From Pontibacter mucosus (GTDB taxonomy: Bacteria; Bacteroidota; Bacteroidia; Cytophagales; Hymenobacteraceae), in NCBI RefSeq assembly GCF_003054055.1, contig NZ_QBKI01000015.1, positions 48,890 through 112,889 of the forward strand: a stretch of DNA of 64,000 bases, given 5' to 3'. This document shows, piece after piece, positions 42,786-51,190 of the stretch. The position numbers and the translations under genes were made by a program. Each line of letters opens with the position of its first letter. Within the stretch, counting starts at the first letter, position 1. The notes beneath the pieces are model-generated. The model was not told where the DNA came from. It saw nothing but the letters and a program-made list of their open reading frames with translations, and ran no database searches.

Positions 42786-44140
42786 ACGGCAGAATTGTGG
42801 AAGATGATTTTTCCTTGATGAATCAACGATGTGACAGGAGAGATACGGGATACGGCTTCTGCCGAGCAGCTGGCATCTACCAATACCATATCGGCTATGT
42901 CGCCAACTTGTGGCCATTGGCGCTTGCCCTCATCGCTTAGCGGCAGGACGTTGTGCGTGGTCAGTTTCAGGCAACGGGAGAGTTCAAACTCGGTGGAGTA
43001 GCCGTAGAGCTGCGCCATCAGGTTGGCTTTCTGCAGCACGCTGCCCGAGCCGAAGGTGTTCCAGTGGTCGATGATGGAGTCGTTGCCGGTGCGCACGTCC
43101 ACGCCATACTTGTACAGTGTCGGGATAGGCATCATTATACTTCCGAAAGGGATGGTGGAGATAATGCCCACCTGGGCCGCGGCCAGTTTCTCGGCTACCT
43201 CCTCCAGTTTAGGGTTCTCTAACCTGGCCAGCACAAAGGCATGGCTGATAAAGGTTTTCCCTTTCAGGACCGGGTTCTCGTTTATCCGTTCGATCAGGTA
43301 CTCCACGGTGCGCAGCCCAGGCTCGCCGCCCTCGTGCAGGTGTATGTCAATTCCTTTGCTATGGTCGAGGGCCAGTTGCACTATAAAATCTAGACCTTTC
43401 TCCACGTCCCCATCGATGGCATGCGGGTCCAGGCCACCAATGTAGTCGATGCCCATCGTGGCGGCTTCTTTCATCAGCGCCTCGGAGTTGGAACGGAAGA
43501 TGCCGTGCTGCGGAAAGGCGACCAACTCTGCGCCAAAGCTATCCTTTTTGTTCTCCAGGGCCTGCTGCAGGTTTTTCAGGGAGTCGAGTCTGGAGGTGGG
43601 CTCGATGTTGACGTGGCTTCTGGCAAAGTTGGAACCCTTCGACTGCAACAGCTCGATGAGCTTCTCGGCCCGCTCGGTAGAGGTCTTGAGCATCTCCGGC
43701 AGCACCTGCTGCTCGTAGGCAATCATATCCTGCACGGTTCGGTTTTTCTTTCTCCGGGCCTGCCATGGGCCACCGTAAAACGTTTTGTCCAGGTGGATGT
43801 GCATGTCCTTGAAGGCGGGAAGCAGCAAAAGCCCCTGGGCATCGATAGCCTTGGCACCTGGATTGTTGGGCAGAATGGCTTTGATTTTTCCTTCACTCAG
43901 CTCAATGGTGAACAACTCAGTTTTGGTGCCGGTTACTTCCCCTTCCTCGTAAATAAAGCCTGTTTCGAGCCTGACGTTTTTCAGCGTCAGGTTCTTGCCC
44001 GTAGCAGTTCCAATGCGCTGCTCAGGGGCTTCTGCCTGACTGGCGGCAAGTATACTGTTGCATCCCATCAGGCTGCTGCCAGCCAGCAGCATTGAAGAGT
44101 TAATGATAAAGTCTTTCCGGGTTATACGTTGTGGGGCCAT
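42782..44140 (-). CDS. Exported amidohydrolase (cytosine deaminase-like) lipoprotein
   Basis: 452 residues. The N terminus ITRKDFIINSSMLLAGSSLMGC looks like a Tat-style leader (RK instead of RR) ending in a lipobox (LMGC). The amidohydrolase barrel has metal ligands in DMHIHLDKTF, HVNIEP, DIHLHEGGEPG, ISHAF and the late Asp in VRTGNDSIIDHW, closest to the cytosine deaminase/N-isopropylammelide group. Substrate unknown; an exported member of this group is unusual. Coupled to the ankyrin lipoprotein downstream. Confidence 0.85.
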   Translation of the reverse strand: MAPQRITRKDFIINSSMLLAGSSLMGCNSILAASQAEAPEQRIGTATGKNLTLKNVRLETGFIYEEGEVTGTKTELFTIELSEGKIKAILPNNPGAKAIDAQGLLLLPAFKDMHIHLDKTFYGGPWQARRKKNRTVQDMIAYEQQVLPEMLKTSTERAEKLIELLQSKGSNFARSHVNIEPTSRLDSLKNLQQALENKKDSFGAELVAFPQHGIFRSNSEALMKEAATMGIDYIGGLDPHAIDGDVEKGLDFIVQLALDHSKGIDIHLHEGGEPGLRTVEYLIERINENPVLKGKTFISHAFVLARLENPKLEEVAEKLAAAQVGIISTIPFGSIMMPIPTLYKYGVDVRTGNDSIIDHWNTFGSGSVLQKANLMAQLYGYSTEFELSRCLKLTTHNVLPLSDEGKRQWPQVGDIADMVLVDASCSAEAVSRISPVTSLIHQGKIIFHNSAV

Positions 44141-44220
44141 ACTTCTTCCTTTTATACTTGCAAAGGTAACCCCCGTTATACTTCTGGCAGATGCAGGATT
44201 ACTGCCAAAACTTGTGGATT

Positions 44221-45069
44221 TTATAACTGGCTCCGGAAAGCGCGCGGCGAAGTACCTGTCTGGGCCTTAAAGAAGTTGGAAAAATAAGCCAGGTCGCTGA
44301 AGCCAAGCTCAAAGGCGATTTCTTTCACCGTCATCTCAGAAGCCAGCAGGAGCCGCTTGGCTTCCAGGGTGATGCGGTTCTGGATGAGGTACATGGCCGG
44401 GACCTGCAGGTGCTTTTTACAGAGTATGTTGAGGTAGTTAGCCGAGATATGCAACTGTTCAGCATAAAAGGCCACCGTCTTGTGCTCCTTAAAGTATAAA
44501 TCCACCAGGTTGTGGTATTTCAGCAAGGCAGGGGCGGCACGGTAGGCCGCCAAGTCCTCATACTTGCTTTCGGCCTCGCGGCTGATGAACTGGGCCACCA
44601 GTTGGCACCGCAGGGTGAGGATGCCCCAGTGAACGGGCCGCCTACGTAGCTCGTCCCGGATGGATTGAAACTCGTAGCGCAACTGCCGGAAGGTCTCCGC
44701 GGAGAGGCTGAGCACGGGGTACTTCTGGTAAAGTATAAAAGAAAACTCCAGGGAGGACGAGAAGGTCTCAAACAAGGGACGGCTGATCATGAGTTGGTAG
44801 GCCAGGGTGGTTTTCTCCAGGTCCCAGCGGTGCACCTGGCCCGGAAGCAACAAGTGTAGCTGGCAATCGCCTACAGTGTACTCCCGAAAGTCGATGGAAT
44901 GGGTGCCGCCTCCTTTCTCCACCAGGAGCAGAATGAAGAAGTCGTGCTTGTGGGGTTTCTCGATGTGCCGCTCCCCACAGAGCTCGTGGTACTGCAGGTT
45001 CGCCTCCGACTGCAGGTCCGGCAGAAACTCCTGTATGCCAAGTATGGGAAAATAGTCTTTCTCGATCAC
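44221..45069 (-). CDS. AraC family transcriptional regulator
   Basis: About 282 residues. An N-terminal cupin-like domain has IEKPHKHDFFILLLVEKGGGTHSIDF and LLLPGQVHRW, and the C-terminal helix-turn-helix pair (about 185-282) contains YAEQLHISANYLNILCKKHLQ and EIAFELGFSDLAYFSNFFKAQTG. GTG at 45069 gives the usual short N terminus; the frame extends to a TTG at 45135. Adjacent to, and transcribed in the same direction as, the amidohydrolase-ankyrin pair, which it may regulate. Confidence 0.87.
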   Translation of the reverse strand: MIEKDYFPILGIQEFLPDLQSEANLQYHELCGERHIEKPHKHDFFILLLVEKGGGTHSIDFREYTVGDCQLHLLLPGQVHRWDLEKTTLAYQLMISRPLFETFSSSLEFSFILYQKYPVLSLSAETFRQLRYEFQSIRDELRRRPVHWGILTLRCQLVAQFISREAESKYEDLAAYRAAPALLKYHNLVDLYFKEHKTVAFYAEQLHISANYLNILCKKHLQVPAMYLIQNRITLEAKRLLLASEMTVKEIAFELGFSDLAYFSNFFKAQTGTSPRAFRSQL

Positions 45070-45400
45070 CGGGGTAAGTATAAGGTATGGCTCTCCGCCA
45101 GCTACAACACAGTAAAGGGAATCAGGGTGGCGCAATCACCACCTTTAAACGCCGCATGCACCTTTTTCGTGCTTTATATGCCGTTTGTACTTTAGATTTG
45201 GAAGTAGAAAGTATAAATTGTTATCGTATAAGGATTTAATAAGTTTGGGCTGTTGCTCAGGCAAAAGGGTGTATACAGCCCAGGCTGCGCAGATGCGCCA
45301 AGGATAACTTATACTTTCTTTTATGTGGTTTGTTAGCAGGCAGCGGCAGTAGGGAAGTAAGTTGACCACATTATCCCGGATCTTAAAACCATTGTGCCCT

Positions 45401-46522
45401 ATGCTTATGAAATACTTTTTCTTCCTCCTGCTGCTAGTTTATACTTCGGCTTTGCACGCCCAAACCACCCCGGCAGCGGATGAGTATGCCAAAGGACGGG
45501 ACATCATCCGGGAACTGCAGACCATCGTGACACCCAACGGGTTGCAGGAAAGCTACCAGGTGGAGGTGGGCGGGGTGCAGCACGCGGTGTATGTCAGGGG
45601 CAAGGATAAGGAAAACCCGATCATCCTTTTTGTACATGGCGGCCCTGCCTCTCCGCTTTCACCCGTTATGTGGACCTTTCAGGGGCCGATGGAGGAGTAT
45701 TTCACCTTTGTGAACTACGACCAGAGGGCCTCGGGCAGAACCTATACTTTAAACGACACCGCACAATTAGGCAAAACCCTCTTCATCGATCAGTATGTAA
45801 CGGATGCCATTGCGTTGGCGGAGCATGTACGGGAGAAGTATGGGAAAAGAAAGCTTATACTCATGGGCCATAGCTGGGGAACCATCATCTCCATGAAGGC
45901 GGCGCTCCAGCGGCCGGATTTGTTTTATGCCTATGTGGGCATTGGCCAGGTGATAAACACCGTAAAGAATGAGGAAATCAGCTTTGCGTACGCGCTCAGG
46001 GTAGCTTCTGAGGAAAAGAACGAAGAGGCCCTGAAAGAGCTGACCTCTATTGCCCCATACCCCGGGGATAAACCCCTGACAAGGGAGCGTATTGTGCTGG
46101 CCAGAAAGTGGCCTCAGTACTACGGGGGGCTGTCTGCCTACAGGACTGATTCCAGACAATTTTTCGCTGCCCCCTTACTATCCCCGGAGTATACCAGACA
46201 AGAGGTCTCGGCCATAAACCAGGGCAGCCTTTTCACGCTGGAGAAGGTATTGCCGGAATTTTTGGAGGTTAATTTCGATGGCATCAAATCATTTCCGATC
46301 CCTGTGTTCATGTTCATGGGGCGGCACGACTACACCACCCCGTCCGAACCTACCGCGCAGTGGCTGGCGCAGGTCAAGGCGCCTAAAAAACAGGCGATCT
46401 GGTTTGAGCACGCTGCCCATCTTATCCCGCTGGAGGAGCCTGGTAAAATGCTCGTTTCCCTGCTGGAACATGTCAGGCCGCTTGCATTGGAAGCAAGTGG
46501 GCGGCCAAAGAAAAGCAGGTAA
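45401..46522 (+). CDS. Secreted alpha/beta hydrolase (S33 peptidase-like)
   Basis: 373 residues with a signal peptide (about 1-21, ALHAQ). Alpha/beta-hydrolase core: oxyanion HGGPASP, NYDQRASGRTY, the nucleophile elbow MGHSWGT, acid in MGRHDYTTPS and the catalytic His in EHAAHLIPLEEP. The HGGP and DQRxxG motifs are those of prolyl aminopeptidase-type S33 enzymes. ATG 45401 is used, and an ATG two codons on also fits. Stands alone, in the opposite direction to the AraC gene upstream. Confidence 0.88.
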   Translation: MLMKYFFFLLLLVYTSALHAQTTPAADEYAKGRDIIRELQTIVTPNGLQESYQVEVGGVQHAVYVRGKDKENPIILFVHGGPASPLSPVMWTFQGPMEEYFTFVNYDQRASGRTYTLNDTAQLGKTLFIDQYVTDAIALAEHVREKYGKRKLILMGHSWGTIISMKAALQRPDLFYAYVGIGQVINTVKNEEISFAYALRVASEEKNEEALKELTSIAPYPGDKPLTRERIVLARKWPQYYGGLSAYRTDSRQFFAAPLLSPEYTRQEVSAINQGSLFTLEKVLPEFLEVNFDGIKSFPIPVFMFMGRHDYTTPSEPTAQWLAQVKAPKKQAIWFEHAAHLIPLEEPGKMLVSLLEHVRPLALEASGRPKKSR

Positions 46523-46578
46523 TAGGTACGGTGAATTCCTTATTCAGCCATAGTGCAGGAAAAGCGGGAAGTGAAAGT

Positions 46579-46608
46579 ATATAGGCCGGGTCCTATCCCG
46601 GCCTATAT
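46579..46608. terminator. Bidirectional hairpin between convergent genes
   Basis: Perfect 12-bp stem ATATAGGCCGGG (46579-46590)/CCCGGCCTATAT (46597-46608) with a 6-base loop. There is no long T tract on either side, so terminator function is likely but not certain. Confidence 0.6.
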
Positions 46609-46662
46609 CTTCTAGAACATATTCATTCTCGTCTACAGAGCTGCTTTTTAACATTGCTGCGA

Positions 46663-47541
46663 TTAAAGCTCTACCGTAATGTAATCATTTTGCTTGAGGT
46701 CAAACATATAGGTAAGGCCGTTGGGCGTAACTTCTACACCATCAACCAAATCCGTAGCAGGAATCTTAAACTGCTGCAGCGACATACCGCATAGCATGTA
46801 CGTCACTCCGGCCGTCCGGCCTTTCTCTATCTCAGTAGCCATTCCGCCATTTTTCTTAAAGGCCTCCACAGATTTTCCGCAGGCCATTATCACAAAGGAT
46901 TCCCGGTTATACTTACTTTCTCTGGTGATTGTCTGGGCTGTGTTAACCGCTGCCTTCAGGTGGTTGGGCTGGCTGATGAGCACGGCATATTTGGTAGACG
47001 CCAAGGCTGTGGATGCTTGTGTTGCATGCTGTGCATTTGTCGTGGCGCAGGAACCCAGCAGCACCATAAAACCAACCGCCAGGGCTGCCGCATTGTTGTT
47101 GTGGCGTATGGGAGCCAACCTGGCTTTCCTCTTTTGTTCCAGAACCTGGTCCAGGCCATAGTATAAGGCACCGTTCACAAGAAAGAAGATGAGCAAACCA
47201 ATCAGCGCCACGTTCTTGAACAAAGGGCCATAGTCCCCGCTGCCTACCTGAACTGTCAGCGTGACGGGAATCAGGATGGCCAGCAGTACGGCAGAAGCCA
47301 GTTTTGTTTTAAAGCCCGCCAGCAGCAGAAGGCCACCCACAAGCAAGCCCATACCTGAAAGTATGATGAGCGTTTCGGCGGGTGCCATCCAGGTGGCCAG
47401 GTGCGCAAAGGGCGCCCTTTCTAACCTGGCAGCTGCACCAGCGGTTTTCAGCAGGTGGCTTGTACCTGCCACCATAAAAATCAGGCTGCCCAAGCCGCGC
47501 AGCGCGAGGAATGATATTTTTTGTTTTGGGGTAGATTCCAT
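46663..47541 (-). CDS. DoxX membrane domain fused to DsrE-like sulfur-relay domain
   Basis: 292 residues. Residues about 10-145 form four helices of the DoxX type (FMVAGTSHLL, PAETLIILSGMGLLVGGLLLLAGF). After a further hydrophobic segment ending in FMVLLGSCATT, residues about 185-292 form a DsrE/DsrF-like domain (YAVLISQPNHLKAAVNTAQ, FVIMACGKSVEAFKKNGG, YMLCGMSLQQF). The Cys in VTYMLCGMS is placed like a sulfur-carrier Cys. The fusion couples a quinone-linked or membrane component to sulfur transfer. It is the last gene of the sulfur cluster. ATG at 47541 is chosen over an upstream open extension. Confidence 0.82.
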   Translation of the reverse strand: MESTPKQKISFLALRGLGSLIFMVAGTSHLLKTAGAAARLERAPFAHLATWMAPAETLIILSGMGLLVGGLLLLAGFKTKLASAVLLAILIPVTLTVQVGSGDYGPLFKNVALIGLLIFFLVNGALYYGLDQVLEQKRKARLAPIRHNNNAAALAVGFMVLLGSCATTNAQHATQASTALASTKYAVLISQPNHLKAAVNTAQTITRESKYNRESFVIMACGKSVEAFKKNGGMATEIEKGRTAGVTYMLCGMSLQQFKIPATDLVDGVEVTPNGLTYMFDLKQNDYITVEL

Positions 47542-47676
47542 AAGATTTGATATTCTTAAAATAACTTTTGAGAGAATGTAGGAGCCTGCCTGCACTTAGC
47601 TGGTGGGCAAGTACAGGTATGGCAGCACCAGCTGTAACTCCGGTCAGTTCAGCTGTGCCTGGCTGTAAAGCGTATT

Positions 47677-48042
47677 TTAAGAATGGCGGGGCGGCTCGGG
47701 ATCGTACTCCAGAACAGGAGAAAGGTGCTTACGGATATGTGGAAGTATAACATCCGGTCGTGGTGGAAACAGGAGTATGGCTTCCTCCTGATGTTCATTT
47801 GCCAATGCATACACCTGCTGATGGCAGTCCCAGGCTACACCTGCTGCGTTGTTTTGCTTATGGGAGTGCGTCTGGTGTTTCAGGCATTTTCGAGCGCAGG
47901 GCTTTTTGCTAAAAAGCTTCACGTTGCTGCACGACTTCTTGAGCTCAACCTGCTGTGCAAAGCTGCGCATACTGCTGTTCTTCGGTATTGCGAAGAGCAG
48001 GAGCACAAAGCTTACAAAAAACAGCAGGTAAATCCTCATCAT
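47677..48042 (-). CDS. Small secreted Cys/His-rich protein
   Basis: 121 residues. Hydrophobic N-terminal segment MMRIYLLFFVSFVLLLFAIP, then a Cys/His/Lys-rich middle (KKSCSNVKLF, CARKCLKHQTHSHKQ, WDCHQQVYAL) and a terminal HLSPVLEYDPEPPRHS that I associate with small envelope proteins of Bacteroidota near metal or sulfur genes. Metal or thiol binding is plausible. An overlapping plus-strand frame exists but has no such features. It lies between the MFS and the DoxX-DsrE genes on the same strand. Confidence 0.65.
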   Translation of the reverse strand: MMRIYLLFFVSFVLLLFAIPKNSSMRSFAQQVELKKSCSNVKLFSKKPCARKCLKHQTHSHKQNNAAGVAWDCHQQVYALANEHQEEAILLFPPRPDVILPHIRKHLSPVLEYDPEPPRHS

Positions 48043-48109
48043 TTAGTTCTGTATAGTGCCAGTTTTACAGGCCCGCAAGCCTTCAGGCTATACTTTTCTA
48101 AGTATTAAA

Positions 48110-49375
48110 TCAGCATGGCTTAACCAAGCTGGTGCGGCATTCTTTGCTTTGCCACAGCAGCTTTTGGGTGCAGCACATCCTGCACTCAGATAACAATCCT
48201 GCCCCCACGGTAAGTATAGCTGTGCCCAGTATAACAGCTTTCAGCCCAAATAAGTCACCGAAAACACCGGCAGCTACCGCTCCCGCCACATACCCGAAGT
48301 CGCGCCAAAAGCGGAAGATACCCAGGCTCTGCGGCCGTTGGCTGGGGTGCGTGTTCTCGGCCACCACCGACAGGAAGTTAGGATAAACCAGTGCCGTGCC
48401 AGCTCCCAGCATAACAAGTGTCCCCACCAGGACAGGGTAGGAGCCGGTAAAGATAAGCAACCCAATGGCTACGCCCTGTAGCAGCATGCCTATACTCAGC
48501 AATTGCTTTTTGCAAAGCACATCGCCCAGCTTACCAGTTACCAACTGGCCCAGCCCCCATACCACCGGGTAAATGCCGGCCAGCAGGCCTGTTTCGGCAA
48601 GGGTATAGCCTTTAGAGCTTAACAGCACGGGCAGCAGCCCCCACAGGATGCCATCATTCAGGTTGTTCACAAAACCGTTCAGTGTCACAGATCCTAAGTT
48701 GCCGTGGCGCCAGGTGGTATCCTTCCAGACATTGTGCAGCAGCGGGATGTTGGTCTGCTTTACTTCGGTCTGCACATGGCTGTGCGTATCGCGCACCAGG
48801 AAAATAGTGAGCAGCAAACCGATAATGGAGAAGCCTATGCCTGGAACAAAAGCGTATGTTACATCTCCGCTTGTGAAAGCGATATATCCTGCCAGGAAGG
48901 CCACCAGCCCCACCGCCAGGTAGCCGGCAAACTCATTAATGCCCATGGCCAGGCCACGGTTCTTTTCCCCTACCAGGTCAATCTTCATCACCACGGTGGC
49001 CGACCATGCCAGGCCCTGGTTTATGCCCAAAAGCAAGTTAGCCGATATAACCCACCACCAGGCATCGGCATACAGTAGCAACCAGGGTACGGGCAGGGCA
49101 AACAGCCAGCCTGTCAGCAGCAACTGCCGGCGGGTATACTTTGCGGCCAGCTGGCCCATTGCCAGGTTAGCGCCTGATTTGGCCAGGCCAAAAGCAACTA
49201 TAAACGACAATAGGGCGGTGTGCCCGTTTATACCGAAAACTGTCTCGGCAAACTCCGGGATTACGGATCGCTCCAGCCCCACCATGGCACCCACAAAGCC
49301 GTTTACGAGCACCAGCAGCCAGAACTGCTTTGCGTTCTCCCGTAAGCCAAGTTTGATATCCGATGCTTTTGCCAT
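48110..49375 (-). CDS. Major facilitator superfamily transporter of the sulfur cluster
   Basis: 421 residues, twelve helices. Begins with a soluble KASDIKLGLRENAKQFWLLVLVNGFVGAMVGLERSVIPEF, typical of an MFS subgroup found with YeeE/rhodanese genes. AMGINEFAGYLAVGLVAFLAGY marks helix 5. The C terminus has an unusual Cys-rich tail (CRMCCTQKLLWQSKECRTSLVKPC), unlike most MFS proteins. The cluster context suggests transport of a sulfur compound; the substrate is not determinable from sequence. Confidence 0.85.
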   Translation of the reverse strand: MAKASDIKLGLRENAKQFWLLVLVNGFVGAMVGLERSVIPEFAETVFGINGHTALLSFIVAFGLAKSGANLAMGQLAAKYTRRQLLLTGWLFALPVPWLLLYADAWWWVISANLLLGINQGLAWSATVVMKIDLVGEKNRGLAMGINEFAGYLAVGLVAFLAGYIAFTSGDVTYAFVPGIGFSIIGLLLTIFLVRDTHSHVQTEVKQTNIPLLHNVWKDTTWRHGNLGSVTLNGFVNNLNDGILWGLLPVLLSSKGYTLAETGLLAGIYPVVWGLGQLVTGKLGDVLCKKQLLSIGMLLQGVAIGLLIFTGSYPVLVGTLVMLGAGTALVYPNFLSVVAENTHPSQRPQSLGIFRFWRDFGYVAGAVAAGVFGDLFGLKAVILGTAILTVGAGLLSECRMCCTQKLLWQSKECRTSLVKPC

Positions 49376-49472
49376 GGTATTCTCTTGCTCTTGCCTTTTG
49401 GTTCTAGTACGTTAGAAAGCCCCGGCACCGGGGCCGGTGACTTTCTTAACGCACTTTACTTTTAGCCAGGTT

Positions 49473-49886
49473 TTAATGCGGTAAGCTGTCTTTGATGGCG
49501 CCGTACAGGAACGTCCCGGCTATGGCGCCCACCACCGCTATCAGGATTGACCAGTACTGGAAGCCAATGTTGACGAACATTGGCCCTGGGCAGGCACCGG
49601 TCAACGCCCAGCCCAGGCCAAAGATGGTTCCGCCGATCAGGTAGCGCGGCACGGACTTCTCTTTTGGTATAAATACGATGGGGTTGCCCTGGAAATCACG
49701 CAGCTTGTACTTCTTGATTACGTAGGTGATGATAATGCCCAATACCACGGCCGTGCCGATAATGCCGTACATGTGGAACGACTGGAAGCGGAACATCTCC
49801 TGAATGCGGAACCACGATATGGCCTCCGACTTACTCATCACGATGCCGAACAGGATGCCGGCAAGTATAAATTTTAATCCCTTCAC
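49473..49886 (-). CDS. YeeE/YedE-type half transporter (small subunit)
   Basis: 137 residues with four helices. GTIFGLGWALTGACPGPMFVNIG contains the conserved Cys-Pro-Gly of the YeeE/TsuA family, whose full-length members import thiosulfate through cysteine relays. The N terminus LKFILAGILFGIVMSKSEAISWFRIQEMF is the usual start of the second half. The other half is encoded just upstream (50051-50608), so the pair forms one split transporter. Confidence 0.88.
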   Translation of the reverse strand: MKGLKFILAGILFGIVMSKSEAISWFRIQEMFRFQSFHMYGIIGTAVVLGIIITYVIKKYKLRDFQGNPIVFIPKEKSVPRYLIGGTIFGLGWALTGACPGPMFVNIGFQYWSILIAVVGAIAGTFLYGAIKDSLPH

Positions 49887-50050
49887 GGTAATTTAATTTC
49901 TAATGATTAATGGCTAACTAATGAATTATGAGTAAGGATGAATGAATAATAAGCAAAAGATAGTACTGAAGGATTAAGTATAACATCCATTGTATTATTA
50001 TGTAATGAAAGATGAACATTCATTACCCATTCGTCACCGCTCATCACTCA

Positions 50051-50608
50051 TTAAAAAATAAGTGGCATCAGTACCCAGGTGGTGAACAAGCCACCGATAA
50101 AGAAGCCGACCACAGCAATAAGCGATGGCAGCTGCAGGTTAGAGATACCACTGATGGCATGGCCTGATGTACAACCACCAGCGTAGCGCGCCCCAAATCC
50201 TACGGCAAATCCGCCCAGTAAAAGGATAAGGAAGCCTTTAAGTGAAAAGGCGCTCTCGAGGCTGAAGATCTCCTCCGGCTGTATGCCCTCCGGTGCTGAA
50301 ATACCCAATGCGCTCAGGTCTTGAATGGTTGCCTGGGATATTTGAACGGCCTCTCCGTTCGAAAGAAACTCAGATGCGATAAAGCCGCCCAAAATGGCAC
50401 CTACCAGGAACAGCAGGTTCCAGGTCTGGGCACGCCAGTCAAAATCAAAGAACTTCACGGTTTTTCCAGCACCGCAGGCAGCGCAAATCGTGCGCAGGTT
50501 GGATGAGAAGCCAAACGACTTCCCAAAGAACAGCAGTATCAACATGACCAAAGCGATAACGATACCCGATGTATACCAGGGCCACGGTTGACTCAAAAAT
50601 TCTATCAT
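50051..50608 (-). CDS. YeeE/YedE-type half transporter (large subunit)
   Basis: 185 residues. MIEFLSQPWPWYTSGIVIALVM at the N terminus, a Cys pair in LRTICAACGAG, and the signature GFGARYAGGCTSGHAISGIS with its conserved Cys in the C-terminal half. ATG 50608 is used; an upstream ORF extension is unlikely. It follows the rhodanese gene and precedes the small YeeE half after a 164-base AT-rich gap containing several short inverted ATGA/TCAT-type repeats. Confidence 0.9.
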   Translation of the reverse strand: MIEFLSQPWPWYTSGIVIALVMLILLFFGKSFGFSSNLRTICAACGAGKTVKFFDFDWRAQTWNLLFLVGAILGGFIASEFLSNGEAVQISQATIQDLSALGISAPEGIQPEEIFSLESAFSLKGFLILLLGGFAVGFGARYAGGCTSGHAISGISNLQLPSLIAVVGFFIGGLFTTWVLMPLIF

Positions 50609-50686
50609 TTCTTGCTTGTTTAGTTTAGGGTTTAGAAGACAGGGCAGCGCTGGAACCAAGTGGCAGCCCTTCCCTGCTTTACGGGG

Positions 50687-51016
50687 TTATTGTTTGGGCC
50701 AGGCATTTATACCGCCGGCCAGGTTATAGGCTTTGAATCCCTCTTTGCCCATGATGTCGCAGGCAGAACCGCTGCGGTTGCCGCTGCGGCAGAACACAAA
50801 GTACTCTTTGTCCTTGTCCATCGTTTTCAGCGCCTGCTGAAACTGGGAAGAAGTAACATCGAGGTTCCTGGCTCCTTTAATAGAACCACTGGCAAACTCA
50901 CCGGCTGTTCTCACATCCAACAGCTCTGCCTTTGGGGCGCTTTGGTACATGGTTCTGAAAGCAGCGCCGTCCAGGTTTTCATAATTTTTTGGTTTTGAGC
51001 TGAATATATTAAACAT
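50687..51016 (-). CDS. Single-domain rhodanese (sulfurtransferase)
   Basis: 109 residues, cytosolic. Rhodanese fold with LLDVRTAGEFASGSIKGARNLDV and the active-site loop VFCRSGNRSGSA, whose Cys accepts sulfane sulfur; the CxxGxR pattern is of the GlpE/PspE type. First gene of a unit with the YeeE halves. It has its own promoter with a Crp/Fnr-like operator (51062-51105). Confidence 0.95.
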   Translation of the reverse strand: MFNIFSSKPKNYENLDGAAFRTMYQSAPKAELLDVRTAGEFASGSIKGARNLDVTSSQFQQALKTMDKDKEYFVFCRSGNRSGSACDIMGKEGFKAYNLAGGINAWPKQ

Positions 51017-51061
51017 AACTCTACTACTTTAAAGTGAATTACTCAATTTTTTTATACTATG

Positions 51062-51105
51062 CAAAGGTCGTAACAGTCGCAGCCTTTGTCTGTGACTTTG
51101 GTCAC
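51062..51105 (-). promoter_or_regulatory. Crp/Fnr-type operator and promoter of the rhodanese-YeeE unit
   Basis: The palindrome GTGAC-tttg-GTCAC is at 51092-51105. On the minus strand, the -7-like box GACCTTTG (complement of 51062-51069) has its centre 33 bases downstream of the operator centre, the same spacing as at two other promoters of this cluster. Confidence 0.75.
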
Positions 51106-51190
51106 GCAGAAAGTAGATGCACTCAGAAACTCAATGGCTGGCGCAGTGCTACACCACGCCAGCGCAACAAGCGTCTTTAATCAGAAGAGG

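Noticed and set aside
47683..48108. 141-codon plus-strand frame
   Set aside because: It overlaps the minus-strand Cys/His protein, which has a signal segment, a plausible conserved tail and lies in a same-strand gene series; the plus frame has none of these.
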